DNA of 64,000 nucleotides from NCBI RefSeq assembly GCF_004664715.2, contig NC_051068.1:51563453-51627452 (forward strand), in the 5' to 3' direction. A program made the translations under genes and the position numbers. Each line of letters begins with the position of its first letter. Position 1 is the stretch's first letter. This DNA comes from Peromyscus leucopus (lineage: Eukaryota > Chordata > Mammalia > Rodentia > Cricetidae). Positions 56,165-64,000 of this stretch are shown here, piece by piece. Under the pieces are notes generated by a model, which saw only the letters and a list, made by a program, of their open reading frames with translations, did not search any database and was not told the DNA's origin.

Positions 56165-56775
56165 ACTTGGGCTTCCATATTAACCTCAGGGTCTCTACTC
56201 AGTAGGTCCATATCAACTCAGCCTGATCTAGTTTTACATTCCTTCTACCTTTATCTCTCACCTTTAAAATCCATTGCCACACTCCTCCCCAGATCTTAAA
56301 TGGATTAGCAAATTCACTAAGATCTTTAATGGTAAAGCATCCATCCTCATGGACTAAAATGTCAATCCTACCTCTAGGAGCCTGTTCAAACTAAAGAGTG
56401 ATCATAGTAGAAGCAACTACTGGTAGTCCCTGGCAGACATCAGTATTGTCTTGCCTGGAGTCTCCTTAAGGTGAAGTTATTGCTGGCTTGACAGACAATG
56501 AAGGAGTAATTCCACTATGATGTGGGATTTGGGATACATCATTTGGTAAAAGTGAAGAAACTACCTCCTCCTGTGAGATAAACACCTTAGAATATGAGGG
56601 TTCAAAGGCCACAACCTCAATCGGGTCCTCCCACACATCTCTATCCCATGTTACAGGATCCTCTTCCTCACTAGTCAGTGCCCTTACTTGAACCACTGAC
56701 ACCCCCTGAGACTGGGACTGGAATTTTCATTAATCCAGTCAACTTTTTAATAAGAGCTGTGGCTTGATTTTCTAC
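56165..56775 (-). pseudogene. gag: ERVL-like gag relic, 3' part
   Basis: A 78-codon acidic minus frame (56,466-56,702) including DPVTWDRDVWEDP, plus decayed flanking sequence, reads as the C-terminal part of an ERVL/MaLR-type gag. Identification rests on order and resemblance, so moderate. Confidence 0.45.
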
Positions 56776-56782
56776 AGCGTGA

Positions 56783-57241
56783 GCGCTGTGTCTGCTGGAA
56801 AGAAGATTTCAGGACACGCTTAGAAACCTGTAAATTGCTTTTGTGCATCTAGTATAGGTCAATTGTTTCACTAAATGTTGATATTCTGACCCACCCCTTG
56901 AAATCCCGCTCCTTGGTGCCGCCCTGAGTCCTGACATAAAAGCCTCATTTTAAGGAAAATCCTCTCCCCTTCCTCTCTCTCTTCTGCTGTTTTTTCTCTC
57001 CATCCCCAAGAGTTATGCACCCTCGACCCCTCACCTTCTCTTCTCTTTCTTCCTGTCTCCCTCTTTGCCTAGTTTTCTCTTAGTCTCCCATTATAATAAA
57101 CTCATTTACACTCGGGTGCAGTGCCTGGGTTGTGAATGACCTGTCACCTTCCGCTGTCCACTACTGCATCTGCCCAGCGTGTTCTCTCCCACGGGTGGGA
57201 CATCCTGGTCCCGCCAGCTGGGGTCCCCAGCGCGAAATACT
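56783..57241 (+). repeat. Solo LTR of unassigned ERV family inside the ERVL gag
   Basis: Starts near TGTGTCTGCTGG. Has a TATA-like GACATAAAAGCC (56,934), a poly(A) signal ATAATAAACTC (57,092) and a GC-rich end (GTCCCGCCAGCTGGGGTCCC). The interrupted gag frame resumes on both sides (NELS before, ATALIKKLTG after, on the minus strand). Exact ends and target duplication are unclear (about GCGC/ACGC). Confidence 0.6.
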
Positions 57242-57570
57242 GTAACGCTAAGTTCATTCTTTTTCTTTGCCACTGGATCCTCAGAAACAAGTTCGTTGAT
57301 TTTATCCCTAAACTCACTCTTTTCTGTTGTCAGTTCATCCACAAGTACTATAAGCAACTAGCTAGCAGCATTATTTTTCTTACTCTCCCACAAATTGTCA
57401 AAACTTTCATATATAGAGTCACTAAATTCCTATTCAAGGCAGAAATCCTTTCAAACATTTCTGCTATGGGGTTTCAGTGTTCTCCATACTACCAGAGGAG
57501 TCTTCAGTAACTGAAGGTGTTGGTGAATTGCCAAGCCTGCTCCAGATACTTAACATTCATGCTTAAAATT
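57242..57570 (-). pseudogene. gag: ERVL-like gag relic, coiled-coil part
   Basis: Minus frame with LTTEKSEFRDKINELVSEDP, a charged helical region like the coiled coil in ERVL/MaLR gag. It runs into the LTR on its left. Confidence 0.5.
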
Positions 57571-57581
57571 CTGTTTTCTCA

Positions 57582-57599
57582 GAACTACTCCTGGTACCA
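57582..57599 (-). promoter_or_regulatory. Retroviral primer-binding site (tRNA-Leu type, likely)
   Basis: In minus sense TGGTACCAGGAGTAGTTC directly follows the LTR end. TGG at the start fits the CCA tail of a tRNA, and ERVL elements use tRNA-Leu. The tRNA match itself was not verified. Confidence 0.55.
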
Positions 57600-58000
57600 C
57601 AATCTGTATTAGTCAGAGTCCTTTAGAGGAACAGAACTATAAACTCTTTACTCACATTTCAAACGTCCCCCATATATAAGAACCAGCAATTCTGACCCTG
57701 TAAACATAAGCAGCAGGTAGTTTGTACAGCATTTGTGCTAACAGTTTGTGAATTGTTGTCTAAGAATTGCTTAATTCTTCAGACCCATAGGAGGCAGTAA
57801 TTCCTGAGATTCTCTTTACAGAAAAATCTGTAAGGGTGATTAACTCAAGGAGTTTGGAAATATTCACAGTCTTGATAGTTTTAAGGGGGTGATAATTAAA
57901 ATTATTGACTGAGAGTTTAAAACCAAAAGTCAACATACCTCTGTCATTATGATTGACAATGAAGCTTTGCGATTATAAAGTCACTTTAATAATTTTATCT
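57600..58000 (-). repeat. 5' LTR of the ERVL-like remnant (approximate extent)
   Basis: The phrase CTGTATTAGTCAGAGTCCTT at the junction is the complement of the end of MLT2/MT2-type LTRs. The outer end is not defined. Confidence 0.4.
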
Positions 58001-58170
58001 CTTGTTCCCTTCCCCTGAATTGCCTGGAGAACTATATATCTTCTTTTTAATTTTCCCTTATAGCTAACTAGTCATATTACCAAGCTTTAGCACACAATAA
58101 TATAAGCAGATCTATTTGGGAATGGTGATGCTTGGCAGAAAGTTTCTACTTCTCTAATTAAACAGAAAAC

Positions 58171-58172
58171 AT

Positions 58173-58227
<55 letters not shown>
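58171..58227. repeat. (CTAT)14 microsatellite
   Basis: Perfect tetranucleotide run, last unit CTAC. Confidence 0.98.
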
Positions 58228-58877
58228 CCTAATCTGGTGCATGCCAAAACCCAGGACCAGTCGTGTTCTTTCCTTTTTTGTTTGTTTGGTTTTTTTTTTT
58301 TTTCATTCATCTGATGTAGAACTCCCAGGAGCTCTCTCCCCAGGGAATTCAGCTGCTCTGAACCAAGCTCCTGATCAGGCTCTCCTAAGTTATATATGGA
58401 TCATTTGTTTCTGCTAACTTCTGCCACTCAAAAAAAAAAAAAAATGGATTCCAACTTCCAGAGTCCAATTCTTCATCTGCTCCTTCCCTTTACATGCTTT
58501 CAAACCACTTGTCTCTCTTCTACTCCTTGTTTCAGGGCTCTGGCATGCTATGTCCTCCCCGTGGGCACCTCTTCCTGACTGCAGCAGCCTGCTATGCCTC
58601 CAGCCTGGGTAATCTGCCTTTTGTTCCTGCTCTCTTATGTCTCCTCTACTGGCTAAGTGTCAACCCAAGCTGCCTGCTTTGTTTACTGTTACTACAGAAG
58701 CCAAACAGGTGTGCCAGGAAACTACTCTCATCTCCAATGGGCTCCAAGGTCAAGGGACATCTTCTGTGAGTTGGAATATTGTTCTCCCTGACAAGTTTCC
58801 TATTCTGCTTGGGGTCTCCCTAGATGGAAATTCTCGTCAAAAGATACTATCTGCTTAACTTCAGCTCCAAGATTCAC

Positions 58878-58926
<49 letters not shown>

Positions 58927-59095
58927 CAAAATCTTTTATACCTAAATTTGCTTTGCTCCTCATTTCCACAAGTATCGTGTCTCTAAGACTCTCCATAAGA
59001 CTCTCCATCCTGTTTCTACTGAGTGTGTACTGCTCTCACACCACTGTGAAGCTAGACAGAAACATCAGTGAAATCACTTTAAGTCAAGGACTGTC
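58228..59095. other. Unassigned sequence; (AC)22 at 58,879-58,923
   Basis: Pyrimidine-rich on the plus strand, with a 91-codon frame (58,494-58,769) that is leucine/cysteine-rich but matches nothing I know. No family assigned. Confidence 0.4.
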
Positions 59096-59172
59096 AGCTC
59101 AAGAGGGTGAGAGGAGAGGATCACTTGAGCCCAGGATTTTGGTGAACCCCACACAGCATAGTGAGAACCTAC
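59096..59172 (+). repeat. 7SL-like (B1/proto-B1) fragment
   Basis: GAGGATCACTTGAGCCCAGG followed by CACACAGCATAGTGAGAACC resembles the right part of 7SL RNA-derived SINEs, more Alu-like than the young B1s here. Confidence 0.4.
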
Positions 59173-59561
59173 TGTGGGGGGCCATACCACCCCTACTTTT
59201 CTCCAGGGTAATCTTGAGCAGGAGCAGCAGGAAATATTAGATAGAAATATACCTGAAGAGAGAGACAGACAGAAACATAGAATAGCCTTAGGAGAGCCTG
59301 AATCCTTATCCATTGGGCCCTGACTATGTCTACCAAAGGGTTTTTAAAGGAATGCCAAGGGGTGGAGCAAATGACCCCCCCTCCAGGCACAGCCAACTAC
59401 AGACCCTGCCAGCCACCTAGCATTCTTGCCCATAGTCAAACCCTCCCCTTATGCAGCTCTGCTGTGTCAGGCAAACTCAGATCTCACAAGGAAACTTTTG
59501 TGGGCTCCCACACCCTACCATCCCTTATAGAAATAAAGAAAAAAAACTGCACAGTTCCTCA
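59173..59561 (+). repeat. LTR-like element, about 390 bp
   Basis: Starts TGTGGGGGGCCATACC and ends with a poly(A)-signal region ATAGAAATAAAGAAAAAAAA and CAGTTCCTCA. The layout suits a retroviral LTR, but no target duplication is visible. Confidence 0.45.
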
Positions 59562-59734
59562 ATGTTTATGATGGGAAACCACTTATTGGAACACGAGGGG
59601 CTGAGCATTTTGGGAAGGATCCGCAGCTTCCAGTCAGCCATTGAACTGGATCACAATGGTAATACGCCCACAGTCTATAGTATACTGTAGTTAGACCATG
59701 ATGATCAGTAAATGAGGTATACTAAACAGATTAT
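59562..59734. other. Unassigned sequence
   Basis: Nothing recognised. Confidence 0.4.
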
Positions 59735-59955
59735 GTGTATGGGTGTGCATGCAGTGTGCCCATGTACATGTGCTGGTAGAGGCCAAAGAGAACCTCAGCT
59801 GTCATACGTTGAGTGTTCTGTGTGTTTTATTTGAGACAGAGTTTTTCAGTGGCCTGGAATTAGCCAAGTAGGCTCGGCAGGCTGGCTGTCCACCAAGACT
59901 CAAGGATCCAGTTGTGTTTATTTTCCCTTCACTGGGTATCGGGACCTTATGCAGA
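59735..59955 (-). repeat. B4-type SINE, degraded
   Basis: GTGTGCATGCAGTGTGCCCA, GAGACAGAGTTTTTCAGTGG and CAAGTAGGCTCGGCAGGCTG in minus-strand B4 order. Confidence 0.55.
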
Positions 59956-60159
59956 GCCTGCTCCAAGGCTACCACCAGGATAATGCAAGAAAATCCACAA
60001 AGGCCATGAGGACTTAGGAAAAATTCTTATCTGTCTGAGAGCTAGACTTTTTCTATCTGAGGGTAATTAGAAATAAGTTTCTATCTATCTTACTGGTAAA
60101 ATAAAAAATACGCATGCTTTCTGATATTAACTTTCTCTTTTACTTCATATTACAAATGA

Positions 60160-60540
60160 TCTCTGACTTTCTGTTTACACACAACTACATATCTCCACAC
60201 CACTGCATAGAGCTACACATCTTTCCATACATACATCTTTTCACACAGCTACACATCTTTCTTTTACATACATTTCCCTTCTACATCTTTTCTACACAGT
60301 CTCATCTTCCTTGCCTTCACACAGTTACAAATCTCCGGTCAAAGCTAAACATCTCATTTACATAGCTCTTTCTCCATGCAGCACTTTACATAGATCCTAG
60401 GCATAGCTCCCCTATGTAGTAACATCCCTATCACACAGCTTTCTCTCTCACACTCACTCACACGCCTTTCTTTTACAATATTTACTCACTCTTTACTCAC
60501 TCCCTCTTTCACCCCGTCATCACCCCCCCACTTCTCTAAT
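60160..60540. repeat. Degenerate CTACACATCTTT-type tandem region
   Basis: Pyrimidine/adenine-rich stretch with repeated ACACAGCTACACATCTTTC-like units of uneven length, grading into CACTCACTC sequence. Confidence 0.5.
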
Positions 60541-60561
60541 GCTTCTTCTTCATCTCTCACT

Positions 60562-60565
<4 letters not shown>

Positions 60566-60597
<32 letters not shown>
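60566..60597. repeat. (AC)16 microsatellite
   Basis: Perfect dinucleotide run following the degenerate pyrimidine-rich region. Confidence 0.97.
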
Positions 60598-60599
<2 letters not shown>

Positions 60600-61397
60600 C
60601 TCACTCACATTCTTCAGTAGCTCATAGCTCTACACAGACATCTCTCTCCATACCACCACCGCTACTGCCCCACAGCCAAACTCTGGACAATTCTAAGTTA
60701 CATTTTCAGGGCCCTATCCATTCTCATAACACAAGATAAGTCACACAGTTTCTCTTATTGACCCATGCCTGTACCTCTGGATTGCTGAGGGGTCCCAGAC
60801 ATTAAACAGTTCCCTGAACCTTGATTGGTAGAGGTATATGCAGGAGGAGAGCTACTGCAAAGAGCCAGTGTCAATGTGAACAGCCTGGCCTTGATTTAGC
60901 AATAAACAACATCTGGGAGTTAGTCTTTGTGTATATTCTTTAGGGGCAGCTTGGCCTGTTTTGGACTTGTTCTAAGGTTTTTGCAAAATGTGTAAAAGGC
61001 TGTCTTAGAGACTGAGAATACTGTTGCTTTCCTGTGTCAGTAAAGAAAAATATTCTGGTAATATTTCTGTTCATCAGAATTATACAACTTAAACAGAAAT
61101 CCACAGCTAAATGTGTGCCCAGTGACGTAAAACACACTACCAAAGGGGTGTGGAAAGGACCCACAGCTGTTCTTATTAAGGAAGCATAATAGTGGCACCC
61201 CAGAAAGTTACTGACAGAAAACAACTAGTTTCCACAGCTGGTGACTCCAGAGCTTTGCCAGCTAGGGCTCCCTATCAGGGAGTTATATGTTTGGTGGGCC
61301 CACTTGTCAAACCCTATTTATCACCTGCTGTATACTTCCATGGCCCTCAGCAACTAAGATTATGACCTCAAGCCACTACACACAGATTCATTTTTAA
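60600..61397. other. Unassigned sequence
   Basis: CCTTGATTTAGCAATAAACAACA near 60,890 has an LTR-end look, but no boundaries were found. Confidence 0.35.
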
Positions 61398-61475
61398 ATA
61401 CAGGTTCTGGAGATTAAATGGAAGCCCTCCAGACTTCAACATGCACTCTACCAATCGAGTACCTCTCCAATGTTA
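61398..61475 (-). repeat. tRNA/ID-like SINE end
   Basis: GGTTCTGGAGATTAAATGGAAG...ATGCACTCTACCAATCGAGT resembles the complement of a tRNA-derived SINE head. Confidence 0.45.
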
Positions 61476-61654
61476 TTACATAAACTTTTTTCATGGATTT
61501 TTACTCTTAAAAAAAAAGATTCTCCATCCCACTCTTAAAAGCTTTAAGCTCTACAATATCTCTGAACTCTGCTCTCAAAAGAAAAGACGCGTGAGACTGT
61601 ACAATCTATCACAGGATTTCAGGATTTCTAATTTCATTGGATATGGTTAAAAAA

Positions 61655-61838
61655 TCTGCCAGGCCATGGTGGCACATGTCTTTAATCTCTGTACTTAGGA
61701 GGTTGAGGTAGGTGGATCTTTGTGTACTTAGGAGGCAGAGGTAGGTGGATCTTTGTGAATTCAATGCCAGAGTAGTCTACAAAGCAAATGCCAGGATAGA
61801 CAGGACTGTTACACCAAAAAACCCTGCCTCAAAAAACC
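61655..61838 (+). repeat. B1 SINE with a 33-bp internal tandem duplication
   Basis: B1 body with the segment from TACTTAGGAGG to ATCTTTGTG present twice (61,692-61,724 and 61,725-61,757; two mismatches), then the normal 3' part. An (AC)12 run follows. Confidence 0.9.
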
Positions 61839-61937
61839 ACACACACACACACACACACACCCCTATAAAATCTGTAACAAAAAATTGGCTTTAAACTTAT
61901 ATCAAAGGCTTATAATTATGAATCTGCAAGTGGAGAC

Positions 61938-61987
61938 ACACACACACGCATATATGCACACACACACAACACATATATATTATATAT

Positions 61988-62047
<60 letters not shown>
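61938..62047. repeat. Compound (CA)n(TA)n(GA)n microsatellite
   Basis: CA-rich, then TA-rich, then a perfect (GA)13 run. Confidence 0.97.
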
Positions 62048-62052
<5 letters not shown>

Positions 62053-62612
62053 ACTCTTTTTAAAAATATACTCTATATGTATCTTAGATTCAACTCTTGT
62101 TTAGGAAAATATATTTTTTTAAATAGCAACCATGTGACTCTCCTCCAATTTGACTGATAACCTCATCAAGTTGCAAGCAGCCACATGGTCTGCAGCCTTC
62201 TTTACTAAGGTTAAAGGGTACATTCCATGTGACTTCATCATTTTAAGATGACCACAAAGTATAAAGCAACAAGCACAACACTTCTCAGTTCTACTGAGCC
62301 CACTGATTATCATTTTATCTCCTCTTAAGACTAAAGAAATCACAATAGATCTATAAATTATTGTAGGTTGGTATGGATCTTTGTATGATGATAAAAATTT
62401 ACAGTTATAAAAGTCTACATGGATTAACAAAAGTTGATTAAAGATGTATGTCTAACTACTTATGTCTTTGCTAACTGTTCAACACCAAGATTCTAGAAAA
62501 TTTAGATAAGTAAAATCGTGTGTGTAATAAACAAGGTATATTTGATAAATAAGATTTGTATGTTTCTAAAGTCTACTCACAGTAATATTTCTCTAACCTC
62601 TTTTTCTTTGGT
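62048..62612. other. Unassigned sequence
   Basis: Continues on the other side of the LTR-B at 62,619; nothing recognised. Confidence 0.4.
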
Positions 62613-62618
62613 CACCTT

Positions 62619-62899
62619 TGTTGTGTGATGTTTTGATTGCATTCTGACAAATAAAGTTGGTTGTGAATCAGAGGACGCAGCTAGCCACTAGATGACCAAA
62701 ATTAACCATAGAGTTTTGGAGGATTGAGGTAGTAGTAAGATGGGACTTTGAGAGGATTTCAGCCCTTTTGGATGGAGGAACAGAAGAGGTAGGAAGTCAC
62801 TGGTGGCTGCTCCACTGCTTCTCTGATCTTTCAGGTTCTTATCACATATCTGACTCCCGATTTTTTTAATTGATAAAGAACAATTAGATAAATGCTTCA
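62619..62899 (+). repeat. Solo LTR, family LTR-B, short form (281 bp)
   Basis: Starts TGTTGTGTGATGTTTTG and shares ACAAATAAAGTTGG, GCTAGCCACTAGATGACC and TCTCTGATCTTTCAGG with other LTR-B copies, but lacks the B1-derived block and TATA region. Flanks CACCTT (62,613-62,618) and CACATT (62,900-62,905) agree at 5 of 6. Confidence 0.75.
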
Positions 62900-62905
62900 C
62901 ACATT

Positions 62906-64000
62906 GTTAGCTTTAGCTATTTGGGTAAACTAAGCCATATAAAAAACTGTGATACACTGTTTAAGCTTCCCCTAATAGACATGTCCCTACTTAGTGGGAA
63001 CCTGGTGGTCTCCAAAGAAGATAGATGGGACACACCAACTCCACCTGAACTGTGGTAACACTAACCTGAGCAAAACTTCCCCATGCCTGCCTGCTTCCAG
63101 GGCTCTACACAAACTGAACATTTTTGTGTTGATTGCCCTAAGTGGCCTGGTCAAAGAAAGGTCAATTTTCCCAAGTTCCTCTACAGGAAAAATCCCTCAG
63201 ACCTGGGTCTGACATACAAAGGCCCACTGCTCTGGGTATCAACTGAATATTAAATGCTGTCCTGGATGACACCCAAAGACCTACAGTTACATAACTGACA
63301 AAAGCCGTAGAGACTACTGGAGTCCAGGGTAACTTCTCTAGGCAATGGGAAAGTCTATGTCATTTTAATAGATGTACAGGCCATTTGGATTATACCTATA
63401 GCTATAATTTATCCTTTTCAGAGCTCTGAAGATATTGAGTAACTGTAGCTTTAAAAGCAGCAAGCATACTAGCTCCTCTTCCAAGGCTCTAGCTTCCTGC
63501 TCTTCAGAAGTAAAAAATCAGGCCTCACCTTGTTACCAAACTCTAAAAAGAATAAACTCACAAAACAGATTTCAAAGTATCTTTTCACTGTTCTTTATTT
63601 AAGGAACCTTGCTTTACAATGACTGTTCTCAGAAATCAACTACACATTGTCTCATGTTAAATAATTGGATAAAAAAAGTTTAAAGGTTATAAAAGTTCTG
63701 AAAGTCTAAGAAAATGCTAAATAAAAATGTTTCAAATTTCTTTCCCTCTCTATGCTATTGTTATATTAATACTCCAAAAGTTCAGAGTTTTAATATTAAT
63801 CAATGGGGTTCTAATAAGCTATTAATCCAGCTCTAGTAAGCACTGATTACTATTATTATAATCACAAGGTCAAAATTTTAAATTTCATTTGGTTGTCCTC
63901 TAAGTATAGACATAAAAAATGCTTCTCTCTCATACTAAAAACATCTCTGTCCAATCTATATATCCATCCCTCTGGAAAGTGTGTTGTGTCCTTTTAAACC
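62906..64000. other. Unassigned sequence to window end
   Basis: No gene, RNA or repeat family recognised. 62,990-63,320 has an old-retroelement look but no motif to support a call. Confidence 0.4.

Larger units (their letters stand above)
53790..58000 (-). mobile_element. Class III ERVL-like provirus remnant, 5' half
   Basis: On the minus strand: LTR-like sequence from about 58,000 to 57,600, a primer-binding site (57,582-57,599), gag-like frames (57,570-56,165) and protease/RT-start-like frames (55,080-53,795). The remainder of pol and the 3' LTR are absent. Insertions by an L1 (55,134-56,160) and an LTR (about 56,783-57,241) break it. All frames are short and decayed. Confidence 0.65.

Noticed and set aside
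56783..57241. CpG-containing TATA/poly(A) region as a host promoter
   Set aside because: The layout and the interrupted gag frame on both sides fit a retroviral LTR better.
58396..58858. Overlapping 60-91-codon frames as a candidate small gene
   Set aside because: Frames overlap in different phases with no splice or promoter context; unsupported.

Overview
This window looks like nuclear DNA of a cricetid rodent (vole, hamster or deer-mouse type). The SINEs are B1, B2/B3 and B4 elements. The young B1 copies carry the body typical of Cricetidae, with the motif GGAAAGGCGCAAAGCTACAC before the tail. There is no convincing protein-coding host gene, tRNA or other RNA gene. The window reads as a gene-poor, AT-rich intergenic or deep intronic region built from layers of retrotransposons. 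Gene and repeat names were assigned from remembered sequence features only; no database was searched.

Layout. 1-8.4 kb: a B1, a long 3' L1 remnant, an L1 5'UTR/ORF1 remnant with a 110-bp higher-order tandem array, and two solo LTRs of a family called LTR-A here. 9.8-14.7 kb: two minus-strand L1 pieces, one with ORF1 joined straight to 3'UTR (half-L1-like) and a (CTG)12 tract. 15-18.9 kb: mostly unique sequence. 19.3-23.2 kb: a cluster of a second LTR family (LTR-B, which has B1-derived sequence inside it), including a 1.9-kb non-autonomous element with LTR-A at one end and LTR-B at the other, bounded by a 6-bp duplication. 24.7-36.2 kb: an LTR split by an L1, a perfect 32-bp minisatellite, several B1s with clear target duplications, an L1 with an inverted 5' part that hosts another solo LTR, and a 2.1-kb L1. 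39.8-46.4 kb: LTR-A copies flank the most unusual object.

That object (41,050-45,734) is a young class II (IAP/betaretrovirus-like) endogenous retrovirus in an aberrant form. Two 423-bp LTR-B copies, about 99.5% identical by eye, lie in INVERTED orientation at its ends. The whole is flanked by TATATA on both sides. Inside, gene blocks are all on the plus strand but in reversed order: RT-RNase H-integrase, then protease, then the Gag C-terminal zinc knuckle. It is defective: two shifts at A7 runs, a lost integrase catalytic segment, no full gag and no env.

47-64 kb: older L1 and SINE fragments and a minus-strand class III ERVL-like copy (LTR, primer-binding site, gag, protease/start of RT) that has been invaded by an L1. 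That L1 was itself invaded by LTR-B. A separate LTR also sits in the ERVL gag. Beyond are microsatellites, a B1 with a 33-bp internal duplication, one more LTR-B copy and unassigned sequence. The elements do not form a working pathway; their value is as a nested record of insertions.
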